Shown: positions 1 through 7,435, counted from the first letter of the stretch. The stretch: DNA of 9,346 nt from an uncultured Oscillospiraceae bacterium (GCA_900549155.1 URNF01000085.1:1-9346), one strand, 5' to 3'. Numbers and translations are program-made. The notes: generated from the letters alone by a model not told the origin.

Positions 1-10
1 ACTGTGTACA

Positions 11-41
11 GCGGGAGGGGAGCAAAAGCTCCCCCTCCCGC
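11..41. other. GC-rich hairpin upstream of the first gene
   Basis: The arm at 11-23 (GCGGGAGGGGAGC) pairs with 28-41 around an AAAA loop. The only flaw is one bulged C in the right arm. No T-run follows on either strand, so this does not look like a standard intrinsic terminator. It lies 24 bases before the hydrolase start. That position suits an intercistronic hairpin that stabilises or punctuates an operon mRNA starting further upstream, outside the window. Seen directly: the inverted repeat. Inferred: the role. Confidence 0.6.
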
Positions 42-65
42 CGCAAGGGAAAGGGAAGGATACCC

Positions 66-1073
66 ATGCAAAGAATAACTCCCTATGAATTTGAACAAAC
101 ATTGAGCCGCGCCTGCACACCGATGATGCGGTATCGTGAGGATATGCCGCTGACGGAGTGGCAGGCGAGCGCCAGAGAAAAGCTGGCGGCGTTGCTGGGA
201 TGGCCCTATGGCGTTTGCGACGCGGCGGTTAACATAGAATATAAGCGGGAAGAAGCGCTGTGGGATGAGATCCGTTTCACCTATCAGAGCGAGCCGGGGT
301 ATACCGTGCCGGCGCATCTCCTGCTGCCGAAGGGCGCGACAAGGCCGCTGCCCGTGGTGATCTGTCTGCAGGGGCACTCCAAGGGAATGCACATTTCTCT
401 CGGACGCCCGCAATATGACGGCGATGCGGAAATGATCCGCGGTGACCGCGATTTTGCGGTGCAGGCGGTGCGGCGCGGTTTTGCGGCGCTGGCGATCGAA
501 CAGCGCAATTTCGGTGAGTGCGGCGGCACGGAAAAGGGACCTGCGTGTTTCCGTGCGGCGATGGATGCGCTCCTGCTCGGACGCACGGTGATCGGCGAGC
601 GCGTGTGGGACATCTGCCGCGCTGTCGATGTGCTGACCGACGCCTTCCCGCAGATCGACAAGGAACGGATCTACTGCATGGGGCAGTCGGCGGGCGGCAC
701 GGCGACTTTCTATGCTGCCTGCATGGATGAACGCATCAAGGCGGCAATGCCGTCGGGTGCGGTGTGCAGCTTCGACAGCTCGATCATGGCGATCGAGCAC
801 TGCTCGTGCAACTATATCCCGCAGATACGGCTGTATTTTGAAATGGGCGACCTCGGCATGCTCATTGCTCCCCGTCCGCTGGTCGTCGTGACCGGCAGAG
901 CGGATGACATTTTCCCGCTCGACGGTGTGAAAGAAGCGGTCTCCCGCATTTCCGCCGCTTATAAAGCCGACGGCTGTCCCGACAACCTACAGCTCGTGAT
1001 CGGCGACGGCGGACACCGTTTCTATGCCGAAAAGGCATGGCGGGTGTTTTCGAAACTTGTGCAGGAAAGGTAA
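66..1073 (+). CDS. alpha/beta hydrolase, probable carbohydrate esterase (dienelactone hydrolase/acetyl xylan esterase-like)
   Basis: This is a 335-residue serine hydrolase with the alpha/beta fold. The nucleophile elbow is GQSAGG at 206-211, with Ser208 as nucleophile. The likely acid is Asp280 or Asp281 in TGRADD, and the base is His317 in GDGGH. The oxyanion-hole strand is probably VVICLQGH, 97-104. Residues 1-75 form a helical and strand cap like that of long prokaryotic esterases related to acetyl xylan and pectin esterases. There is no signal peptide or membrane segment, so it should be cytosolic. The ATG at 66 follows a purine-rich GGAAAGGGAAGGA. It is the first gene seen of a four-gene operon, with its stop 4 bases before uxaB. 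The galacturonate genes downstream suggest it removes methyl or acetyl groups from imported oligogalacturonides or related sugars. That substrate is inference. The fold and triad are well supported, but peptidase or other ester specificity cannot be excluded. Confidence 0.88.
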   Translation: MQRITPYEFEQTLSRACTPMMRYREDMPLTEWQASAREKLAALLGWPYGVCDAAVNIEYKREEALWDEIRFTYQSEPGYTVPAHLLLPKGATRPLPVVICLQGHSKGMHISLGRPQYDGDAEMIRGDRDFAVQAVRRGFAALAIEQRNFGECGGTEKGPACFRAAMDALLLGRTVIGERVWDICRAVDVLTDAFPQIDKERIYCMGQSAGGTATFYAACMDERIKAAMPSGAVCSFDSSIMAIEHCSCNYIPQIRLYFEMGDLGMLIAPRPLVVVTGRADDIFPLDGVKEAVSRISAAYKADGCPDNLQLVIGDGGHRFYAEKAWRVFSKLVQER

Positions 1074-1077
1074 CGGG

Positions 1078-2499
1078 ATGGACAGCGTGGTAAAATGTGC
1101 AAATAAAACAAAACACCCGTTGCGGGTTTTGCAGTTCGGCGAGGGCAACTTTCTGCGCGCGTTTGCAGAAACCATGTTCAACACGGCAAACGCAGCGGGG
1201 GTCACCGACCTCGGTGTGGCGATCGTCACGCCGACGCCGCACGGATCGACGGCGCGCTTTCGGGATCAGGAAAACATCTACACCGTGCTGGAGCGCGGCA
1301 TGGAAAACGGCAGCGCCGTATCGCGCAGCCGCATCATCACCTGCGTCGAGCAGGTGTATCACTGCCGTGATGATCTTGACGCATGGATGGCGCTGGCGGC
1401 GGAGCCGTCGCTGCGGTTTGTCGTGTCCAACACAACGGAAGCGGGTATCCGTCAGCATGTGCCCGATCACATGGACGGCTTGCCGGACACCTATCCCGGC
1501 AAGCTGACAAAATTCTTGTATGCCCGCTATCGGCACTTTTCCGCTGCTGCGGACAAGGGGCTGATCATGCTGCCTGTGGAGCTCATAGAGAAAAACGGCG
1601 ACACGCTGCATGCCTGTATCGCGGAATACATAAAGGCATGGGACTTGCCGGATGCGTTTTCCCGCTGGGTGGATGAACACTGCGTTTTTTGCAACACGCT
1701 TGTCGACCGCATTGTGACGGGGTTTCCGCAGGACGGCGCAGAGGAGATCTTTGCATCACTCGGCTATCGCGACGCGCTGCTGGATGTCTGCGAGCCGTTT
1801 TCGCTGTGGGTGATCGAGGATCGACAGGGGATACGCAGCGAGCTGCCGCTCCCCGCGGCGGGGCTGCCGGTGGTGTTCACCGACGATCTCACGCCCTACC
1901 GCGAACGCAAGGTGCGTGTGCTCAACGGTGCGCACACCGCTTCCGTTTCGGCAGGGCTGCTTTGCGGGCTGGGCATTGTGCGCGACTGCATGCACGACCC
2001 CGATCTCGGTGTGTTTATCCGCCGCGTGGTAAAAGAGGAGATCGTGCCGTTTGTACCGCTGCCGACAGCCAAAGCAGAGACTTTTGCGGCGGCGGTGTTC
2101 GAGCGGTTTGAAAACCCATACATCGATCACGCACTGTTGTCCATTGCACTCAATTCCGTGTCCAAATGGAAAACACGCGTGCTGCCGTCTTTCAGGGACT
2201 ATTATGCCGCAAACAGCAGCGTGCCGCGCCTGATCACGTTTTCGTTTGCCGCGCTGCTTGCCCTCTACCGTGCGGACACATATGCGGTGCGGGACGATGC
2301 CGCCGTTTTGCATTTCTTTGCTGCACACAGGGGGGACGATGACGCGACCTTTGTGACCGCTGCTGCGGCAGAGACTTCATTTTGGGGCGAGGATCTGACA
2401 CAGTATGACGGCTTCTGCGAGACGGTTCTGCACGATCTTCGTGCGCTGCGCACCGATGCGCGGCGCGCCGTACAGACGGCACTGACGGAAAGGGGCTGA
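1078..2499 (+). CDS. uxaB: tagaturonate reductase (altronate oxidoreductase)
   Basis: This enzyme reduces D-tagaturonate to D-altronate with NADH, the second step of galacturonate breakdown in the cytosol. The 473-residue product belongs to the mannitol dehydrogenase/polyol long-chain dehydrogenase family and is close to the usual UxaB length of about 480. Its N-terminal Rossmann motif is LQFGEGNFLRAF, 18-29. Family signatures follow: VSNTTEAGI (116-124), LPVELIEKNGD (165-175) and FCNTLVDRIV (204-213). The catalytic KVRVLNGAH is at 278-286, with Lys278, Asn283 and His286. I chose the ATG at 1078 because AGGAAAGG at 1063-1070 sits just upstream and the protein then opens directly into the Rossmann fold. 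The in-frame ATG at 1024 lies inside the hydrolase gene. Fructuronate reductase (UxuB) is the close alternative. The adjoining altronate dehydratase, and the absence of mannonate dehydratase, favour UxaB. Confidence 0.93.
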   Translation: MDSVVKCANKTKHPLRVLQFGEGNFLRAFAETMFNTANAAGVTDLGVAIVTPTPHGSTARFRDQENIYTVLERGMENGSAVSRSRIITCVEQVYHCRDDLDAWMALAAEPSLRFVVSNTTEAGIRQHVPDHMDGLPDTYPGKLTKFLYARYRHFSAAADKGLIMLPVELIEKNGDTLHACIAEYIKAWDLPDAFSRWVDEHCVFCNTLVDRIVTGFPQDGAEEIFASLGYRDALLDVCEPFSLWVIEDRQGIRSELPLPAAGLPVVFTDDLTPYRERKVRVLNGAHTASVSAGLLCGLGIVRDCMHDPDLGVFIRRVVKEEIVPFVPLPTAKAETFAAAVFERFENPYIDHALLSIALNSVSKWKTRVLPSFRDYYAANSSVPRLITFSFAALLALYRADTYAVRDDAAVLHFFAAHRGDDDATFVTAAAAETSFWGEDLTQYDGFCETVLHDLRALRTDARRAVQTALTERG

Positions 2500-2503
2500 G
2501 GAA

Positions 2504-3997
2504 ATGGCGGATGCAAGGCGCGCCTACCTGATCGATAAAAACGACACGGTCGCCGTGGCGCTTTGCCCGCTGCACGGCGGCGAGACCGTCACGGCGAGCG
2601 GGTACACCGTCCGCGTTTTTGAGGATATTCCGATGGGACACAAGCTGGCGGTGCGACCGATTGCCGTCGGCGAGGAAATTTTCAAATACGGCTGTCCGAT
2701 CGGACGCGCAACGGAGAACATTGCCGTCGGTCGGCATGTGCACACGCACAATATGTGCACGGAGCTTGCGGGGACGCTGCACTATACCTACACGCCCGCT
2801 GTCCGTGATCTGCCGCCGCAGCCGCCGCTGCTGTTTTCCGGCTATCGCCGAAAGGACGGCAGGGTCGGCATCCGCAATGAGGTGTGGATCATTCCGACGG
2901 TGGGATGTGTCAACGCCGTTGTGCGGGCGATCGAAAACGCGGCACAGGCGTTTTGCAGTCCGCATATAGACGGCGTGTTTGCCTATGAGCATCCCTACGG
3001 CTGTTCGCAGCTCGGCGGCGACATGGAAATGACGCTGCGCTTTTTGGCAGGCATGATCCGCCACCCCAATGCTGCGGGTGTGCTGGTGGTGGGGCTTGGC
3101 TGCGAAAACGGGAACATAGAGGAACTGAAACGCGTGCTCGGCGACTATGACCCGAAGCGTGTGCGGTTTCTCAACTGTCAGGATGTTGTCGACGAGATCG
3201 CCGACGGCACGGAAATGGTGCGGGAGCTGTGTCTTGAAGCGGAAAAATGCCGCCGTGAGCCGTGCCCTGTGTCGGCATTGACCGTGGGACTCAAGTGCGG
3301 CGGCTCGGACGGCTTTTCCGGCATCACCGCCAACCCGCTGCTCGGCGCTTTTTCCGATCGTCTTGCGGCGATGGGCGGCAGTGTACTGCTGACCGAAGTG
3401 CCGGAAATGTTCGGTGCGGAGCAGCTTTTGATGCGGCGCTGTCGCCAAAAAGAACAGTTCGACAAAACCGTGTCCCTCATAAACGATTTCAAGGAATACT
3501 TTTTGCGTTATGGCGAAAAGGTCGGGGAAAACCCTTCCCCCGGTAACAAGGCGGGCGGTATCACCACGCTGGAGGAAAAGTCGCTCGGCTGCATACAAAA
3601 GGGCGGCACCGCGCCGATCGAGGATGTGCTGCGCTATGGTGATCCGATCAGGAAAGCGGGATTGTCTCTGCTGCAGGCGCCGGGAAATGACCTGGTGGCG
3701 AGCGGGGCGTTGGTAGCAAGCGGAGCGCAGCTGGTGCTGTTCACCACAGGACGCGGCACGCCGTTTGGCTGTCCCGTGCCGACAGTGAAGGTCGCAAGCA
3801 ACACCCCGCTTGCCGAGAAAAAGCCCGCATGGATCGATTTTGACGCGGGTATATTGCTTGGCGGTGCGGACAAAACCGCCGTGACGGATGCCTTTTTCCG
3901 GTTGATTGTGGATATCGCCGGCGGAAAAAAGCATGCCAAAAGCGAAGGGCTGGATAAGCATACACTTGCTATTTTCAAGGACGGCGTTACGCTGTAA
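2504..3997 (+). CDS. uxaA: altronate dehydratase
   Basis: This enzyme dehydrates D-altronate to 2-keto-3-deoxy-D-gluconate, using a divalent metal (Fe2+/Mn2+ in the family). The 497 residues match the usual full length of about 495. Residues 1-100 form the SAF-type N-terminal domain, ending in a histidine cluster (His78, His80, His82). The D-galactarate/altronate dehydratase body follows: GYRRKDGRVGIRNEVW (113-128), HPYGCSQLGGD (163-173), GLGCENG (197-203), LKCGGSDGFSGITANP (263-278), PSPGNKAGGITTLEEKS (344-360) and FTTGRGTPFGCP (413-424). The several conserved cysteines in GC contexts fit metal binding. Both domains are in one polypeptide; some Firmicutes split them. The ATG at 2504 is 4 bases after the uxaB stop and is preceded by AAAGGGG/GAGG, consistent with translational coupling. 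Galactarate dehydratase is a relative, but the context with UxaB and UxaC makes altronate the likely substrate. Confidence 0.95.
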   Translation: MADARRAYLIDKNDTVAVALCPLHGGETVTASGYTVRVFEDIPMGHKLAVRPIAVGEEIFKYGCPIGRATENIAVGRHVHTHNMCTELAGTLHYTYTPAVRDLPPQPPLLFSGYRRKDGRVGIRNEVWIIPTVGCVNAVVRAIENAAQAFCSPHIDGVFAYEHPYGCSQLGGDMEMTLRFLAGMIRHPNAAGVLVVGLGCENGNIEELKRVLGDYDPKRVRFLNCQDVVDEIADGTEMVRELCLEAEKCRREPCPVSALTVGLKCGGSDGFSGITANPLLGAFSDRLAAMGGSVLLTEVPEMFGAEQLLMRRCRQKEQFDKTVSLINDFKEYFLRYGEKVGENPSPGNKAGGITTLEEKSLGCIQKGGTAPIEDVLRYGDPIRKAGLSLLQAPGNDLVASGALVASGAQLVLFTTGRGTPFGCPVPTVKVASNTPLAEKKPAWIDFDAGILLGGADKTAVTDAFFRLIVDIAGGKKHAKSEGLDKHTLAIFKDGVTL

Positions 3998-4014
3998 GAT
4001 AAGGAGAACATGGT

Positions 4015-5418
4015 ATGAGCTTTATAACGGAAGATTTTATGCTGCACACCGCAACGGCGCGCAGATTGTATCATGACCACGCCGAAGGGCAACCGATCAT
4101 CGACTATCACTGCCACATTGATCCGCGCGAGATCGCCGAGGATCGGCAGTTTGACAATATCACACAGGTATGGCTTTCGGGTGATCACTATAAATGGCGG
4201 CTGATCCGCTCAAACGGCGTGCCGGAGGAGGAGATCACCGGCAGCGCATCGGATCGGTTGAAGTTTGAACGCTTTGCGCAGATGCTGCCGAAAGCCATCG
4301 GCAACCCGATGTATCACTGGACACATCTGGAGCTGAAGCGCTATTTCGGCTATGACGGCGTGCTCGGACCGGACACCGCCGAAGAGGTATGGCAGCTGTG
4401 CAACGAACGTCTGCACGAAAAGGCACTTTCGGTCTGCGGGATCATAGAGCGTTCCGGCGTGCGCCTCATCGGCACAACGGACGATCCGGTGGACTCTCTC
4501 CTGTGGCATGAAAAGATCGCGGCAAAAAAGAGCTGCGCGGCAGAGGTCGTTCCGTCCTTTCGGCCGGACAAGGCAATGAATATCAACAAGATCGGCTTTG
4601 CTGACTATATCGGGCGGTTGTCGGCGGTAACCGGCATGTCGATCGGACAGTTTTCCGATGTGAAGCGGGCACTTTCCGACCGTCTGAACTATTTTTGCGC
4701 ACACGGCTGCCGCGCATCGGATCACGGGCTGGATTATGTTCCCTATGCGCCGGCGACGGACGGGGAACTGGATGCGATCTTTGCAAAGGCGATGGAAGGG
4801 GAAACGGTGACGCCGCTTGAAGAAGAACAGTACAAAACGGCGCTGCTTTTGCACCTTGCGCGGGAATATGCACGTCTCGGCGTGGTGATGCAGCTGCACT
4901 ACGGTGCACAGCGGGATGTCAATCGTCGCATGTTCGCAAGACTCGGACCGGACACCGGCTTTGACTGCATCTCCATGCGCGGCTGCGGAGAAAAGCTCAC
5001 GGCATTTCTCAGTGAACTGTTTTCCGAAGATGCGCTGCCGAAAACGGTGCTGTATTCCCTCGATCCGACACAGAACGCGCTGCTCGACTCGGTGATCGGC
5101 TGTTTCCAGGGGACGGAAGCGGTCGGCAAGCTGCAGCACGGCGCGCCGTGGTGGTTCAACGACACCAAGGCGGGAATGAAAGAGCAGCTGCGTTCGCTTG
5201 CCGACCTGTCGCTGCTCGGCAATTTCATCGGCATGCTCACCGATTCGCGCAGCTTCCTTTCCTACACGCGACATGAATACTTCCGCCGCATTCTGTGCGA
5301 CCTGCTCGGCGGATGGGTCGAGAACGGAGAATATCCGAATGACGAAAAAGCACTGGGGCTGCTGGTGGAAAACATCTGCTACGGCAACGCCGCACGCTAT
5401 TTCGATGTGCAGGAATAA
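4015..5418 (+). CDS. uxaC: glucuronate/galacturonate isomerase
   Basis: UxaC interconverts D-galacturonate and D-tagaturonate, and D-glucuronate and D-fructuronate, so it feeds UxaB in this operon. The 467-residue protein is full length for the family (about 470). It has the amidohydrolase-like TIM-barrel marks of uronate isomerases: the metal-type HxH in DYHCHIDPREIAED (30-43; His32, His34), GTTDDP (153-158), SFRPDK (181-186), ASDHGLDY (234-241), LHYGAQRDVN (294-303), YSLDPTQN (347-354), GNFIGMLTDSRSFLSYTRHE (402-421) and CYGNAARYF (455-463). The ATG at 4015 has AAGGAG at 4001-4006. An ATG at 4010 in another frame stops after two codons. It is the last gene of the operon and is followed by a strong hairpin terminator. 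No oddities were seen. Confidence 0.96.
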   Translation: MSFITEDFMLHTATARRLYHDHAEGQPIIDYHCHIDPREIAEDRQFDNITQVWLSGDHYKWRLIRSNGVPEEEITGSASDRLKFERFAQMLPKAIGNPMYHWTHLELKRYFGYDGVLGPDTAEEVWQLCNERLHEKALSVCGIIERSGVRLIGTTDDPVDSLLWHEKIAAKKSCAAEVVPSFRPDKAMNINKIGFADYIGRLSAVTGMSIGQFSDVKRALSDRLNYFCAHGCRASDHGLDYVPYAPATDGELDAIFAKAMEGETVTPLEEEQYKTALLLHLAREYARLGVVMQLHYGAQRDVNRRMFARLGPDTGFDCISMRGCGEKLTAFLSELFSEDALPKTVLYSLDPTQNALLDSVIGCFQGTEAVGKLQHGAPWWFNDTKAGMKEQLRSLADLSLLGNFIGMLTDSRSFLSYTRHEYFRRILCDLLGGWVENGEYPNDEKALGLLVENICYGNAARYFDVQE

Positions 5419-5434
5419 AGAAATATAGCATGGC

Positions 5435-5462
5435 TTGACATTGTGCACAATGCGAGCACAAT
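5435..5462 (+). promoter_or_regulatory. promoter-like site with embedded 14-base palindrome
   Basis: TTGACA (5435-5440, a perfect -35) is followed 16 bases later by CACAAT (5457-5462, four of six matches to TATAAT). Overlapping the -35 end and the spacer is the perfect palindrome CATTGTGCACAATG (5439-5452). GCACAAT also occurs twice (5445-5451 and 5456-5462). A palindrome inside a promoter spacer is a classic repressor operator layout, and the TTGT-ACAA form resembles GntR-type sites. The predicted start near 5469 lies only about 10 bases before the terminator hairpin, so any transcript would be very short. On the minus strand, TTGTGC and TATATT are 17 bases apart across the same palindrome, a weaker antisense promoter possibility. 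The sequence is seen directly; function is inferred. Confidence 0.4.
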
Positions 5463-5477
5463 AGCATCAGACGCAGT

Positions 5478-5512
5478 AATGCCCGGAGCGGAAAACCGCT
5501 CCGGGCATTTTG
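5478..5512 (+). terminator. intrinsic terminator of the uxa operon
   Basis: This is a perfect 14-bp stem (5478-5491 with 5496-5509) with an AAAA loop, GC-rich in its core, followed by a short TTT-TTGCT tail. It lies 60 bases after the uxaC stop and closes the operon. The T-tract is short, so termination may be incomplete. Confidence 0.82.
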
Positions 5513-5834
5513 CTGTATGTGGCTGCTGTATTGATGCTTTATGACCTTGCGGGGGGCTATGTGTAGAGTATAAAATCGCTTCATCATGCATTTTGCTTTC
5601 TTGTATTGAGGGGTAAGGTTGAAAAGCAGAAGAATATTTGATAGAATCACAATGCGATTTCTACTGATCAGACAGCCGCGAGAAGAAAATATTCATTTGA
5701 TTTTCACTGCCTGCATAGCGGGATGGCAATAAATAACAACTGTGTTTTCTTTAGAACCGTCGATTGTTTGTGTATTCTTGCTATTTTTGTGCACTTAACT
5801 TTATGCATTGATACAAAATTGCTTTTGGACCAAA
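5513..5834. other. AT-rich intergenic stretch without a gene
   Basis: Between the operon terminator and the sigma factor promoter I see no open frame with a ribosome binding site on either strand and no strong hairpin. The only structure noted is a short imperfect repeat around AATCACAATGCGATT (about 5646-5660). TTGTGCAC at 5787-5794 shares eight bases with the palindrome at 5439-5452. It may hold regulatory sites for the sigma factor operon, but nothing specific can be supported. Confidence 0.5.
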
Positions 5835-5872
5835 TGAAACGCCTCCTCTTGTTCGTTGTATAAATAGGAGGC
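5835..5872 (+). promoter_or_regulatory. candidate ECF-type (autoregulatory) promoter of the sigma factor operon
   Basis: TGAAAC (5835-5840) is followed after exactly 16 bases by TGTA (5857-5860), within TGTATAAAT. This is one base away from the TGAAAC-N16-CGTA/CGTC layout known for Bacillus ECF factors such as SigW and SigM. The TATAAA (5859-5864) could alternatively serve as a housekeeping -10, but no TTGACA-like -35 sits at the right distance. A 7-base inverted repeat (GCCTCCT 5841-5847 / AGGAGGC 5866-5872) brackets the -10 element. A start near 5868 would leave a short leader carrying the ribosome binding site. Function is inference. Confidence 0.4.
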
Positions 5873-5891
5873 TGAGTGAGGGGGGGAACAT

Positions 5892-6470
5892 ATGACGAAC
5901 CGTGAGATAGATAGGCATATCATCGCTGTCGCACACGGTGACAAAGAGGCGTTACGTGCGCTGTATCTGGCGTTGCGCAAACCTGTATTCGTTATGGCGT
6001 TGACGATCGGCCGCGATCGATCGATGGCCGAAGATGTCGTGCAGGATACTTTTGTCGCTGTCTGCGAACGATCACACACGTTTCATGCACGGGGCAAGGG
6101 GCAGGCTTGGGTGTTTGCCATTGCCCGAAATCTGATTCGTGATGCTATGCGTGCTAACGATCGTTGCTGTCTGCTGCCTGAGCCGGAAGACTGGGATGCG
6201 ATCCCGGCTCCGGATGACCTTACGAGGATTATCGAGCAGGATGCGTATGTGGCACAGATCCTTCGTGTGCTGAATGAAAAAGAACGGCGTATCGTCATTC
6301 TTCACGCACTGGTGGGGCTTAAACTACGAGAGGCCGCCGACCTCTTATCATTGCCGAAAGGCAGCGTCTATTGGGCGTATAACAGCGCGATCAAAAAGCT
6401 GAAATGCGCTTTACAAAAGGAGGAACTTGCAGATGAAAAAGATACAACAGTTCTTTGGGCGAATGGATAA
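5892..6470 (+). CDS. RNA polymerase sigma-70 family factor, ECF type
   Basis: This is a 192-residue two-domain sigma factor. Sigma region 2 spans roughly residues 10-90. It includes the core-binding motif AEDVVQDTFV (46-55) and the -10 recognition helix AWVFAIARNLIRDAMR (72-87). A variable linker follows (91-120). Region 4 is at about 124-174, with NEKERRIVILHALVGLKLREAA and the DNA-reading helix SLPKGSVYWAYNSAIKKLK (153-171). It should direct RNA polymerase to a small stress or envelope regulon. The ATG at 5892 is preceded by GAGGGGGGGAA, an unusually G-rich ribosome binding site. The last 38 bases overlap the next gene in a different frame, and the tail after residue 174 lies beyond the usual domain end. 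The tight coupling to a membrane protein indicates the standard sigma/anti-sigma pair. The signal and regulon are unknown. Confidence 0.93.
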   Translation: MTNREIDRHIIAVAHGDKEALRALYLALRKPVFVMALTIGRDRSMAEDVVQDTFVAVCERSHTFHARGKGQAWVFAIARNLIRDAMRANDRCCLLPEPEDWDAIPAPDDLTRIIEQDAYVAQILRVLNEKERRIVILHALVGLKLREAADLLSLPKGSVYWAYNSAIKKLKCALQKEELADEKDTTVLWANG

Positions 6471-7287
6471 GAACTTCGAGCAAGCTGTACCGGAGCAGTG
6501 GGAGCAGATCGAACATCGGATCATCGTGCCGCAGACGACGCCTGTTCGGCACAAGAGCAGCAGATATCTTGCCCTTGTCGCATCGGCGGCAGCGATCGCC
6601 GTCGTGGTGGTGACCGTATGGCAGCGCCAACAAAACCGCCTTCCCGCGCTCCCGCCGGACGGTGGTGCGGCAACAGGCGCGACGGTGGCGGCATCTGCCC
6701 CGACGACACCGACCGTTTCGTCCGGCTCTTCCGAACGGACGATCCCGACGAATGCCACGACTGCCCCCGTCCAAACGGTAACGGACCGCATCGTTTTCAA
6801 CGCCGTAGAACCGAAGACTTCGCCAACGCTCTATCGCGATCCCGGCGCTCAGCCGCGCAAGATGGACTTTCAGCAGTTTCGGGCGTATATCGGGTTCGAC
6901 CCGACGCCGTCGTATCTGCCTGCCGGCTTTTCTGCAGTTCGTTCGGGTAGGGACGAACAGACGCTCTATTTTATGTCGGATGGTTCGCCAACGCCGGCAC
7001 ACAATTGGTACAGCATCTCATATGAGAATGCAGAAAAGGATCAAACGATCTGTATACGCGTCGGGCGCAGTGTGTATGAAAACAGGGATACTCCTGTCGG
7101 CTCTGCTCGGGTGATATCCAAGATCGATGAAACCGATGTCTTGCTGTGCAAAGCGGTGGGATATGACAGGACATATTATTCGGCCAGCTTCCGCGTCGAT
7201 GGGGTCGGGTTTTATGTATTCACGATCGGCGACGAGCTTTTGCCCGAGGATGAGTTCGTCAAGGTGGTGCGTTCGCTGATCAAATGA
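6433..7287 (+). CDS. single-pass membrane protein, probable anti-sigma factor (DUF4367-like outer domain)
   Basis: This 284-residue protein has a 44-residue cytosolic N-terminus, one transmembrane helix at about 45-63 (YLALVASAAAIAVVVVTVW) and a Pro/Thr/Ser/Ala-rich linker (about 71-117). Its extracytoplasmic domain is at about 140-284. That domain has the YLPAGF motif (161-166) and a closing pattern of DG-F-VF-I-G followed by PEDEFVKVVRSL (271-282), which resembles DUF4367-type domains found with clostridial ECF factors. The cytosolic part lacks the His-x3-Cys-x2-Cys zinc anti-sigma motif, so any sigma-binding helix would be atypical. The ATG at 6433 was chosen because AAAGGAGG (6416-6423) lies 9 bases upstream. 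A TTG at 6427 would be too close. The start lies inside the sigma gene, implying coupled translation. The anti-sigma role is inferred from position and topology. Confidence 0.82.
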   Translation: MKKIQQFFGRMDKNFEQAVPEQWEQIEHRIIVPQTTPVRHKSSRYLALVASAAAIAVVVVTVWQRQQNRLPALPPDGGAATGATVAASAPTTPTVSSGSSERTIPTNATTAPVQTVTDRIVFNAVEPKTSPTLYRDPGAQPRKMDFQQFRAYIGFDPTPSYLPAGFSAVRSGRDEQTLYFMSDGSPTPAHNWYSISYENAEKDQTICIRVGRSVYENRDTPVGSARVISKIDETDVLLCKAVGYDRTYYSASFRVDGVGFYVFTIGDELLPEDEFVKVVRSLIK

Positions 7288-7377
7288 GTTACGCTGTGGA
7301 TAGCAGTGTTAAACCGTATATGAGTTTTGAGAAGGCTGAACGTGTTTACCGAGGGATTTGAGATATAAATGAAAATG

Positions 7378-7409
7378 CCCATCTGAGCAACTGCTTAGAT
7401 GGGTTAAAT
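7378..7409. terminator. bidirectional terminator between convergent genes
   Basis: CCCATCTGAGCA (7378-7389) pairs with TGCTTAGATGGG (7392-7403), with one G-T wobble and a tiny loop. TTAAATTT follows on the plus strand. On the minus strand the tail reads CATTTTCATTT. It lies 90 bases after the membrane protein stop and 33 bases beyond the stop of the minus-strand gene, so it probably serves both. Confidence 0.75.
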
Positions 7410-7435
7410 TTGTACTGCAGAAAACAAAGAAATAA

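Noticed and set aside
1024..1077. Upstream ATG extension of uxaB by 18 residues
   Set aside because: The ATG lies inside the hydrolase coding sequence with no ribosome binding site, and the extension precedes the normal N-terminus of the family.
862..1680. 272-codon minus-strand frame across the hydrolase/uxaB junction
   Set aside because: It is antisense to two confident genes, and its Arg/His-rich composition fits a shadow frame.
2234..3961. 575-codon open frame on the minus strand opposite uxaB/uxaA
   Set aside because: It lies antisense to two genes with full family motifs. The translation is rich in Arg, His, Gln and Ala in the way typical of GC-rich antisense frames, and no ribosome binding site or domain is recognisable.
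4210..5448. 412-codon open frame on the minus strand opposite uxaC
   Set aside because: It is the shadow of the strongly supported uxaC gene, with no motifs of its own.
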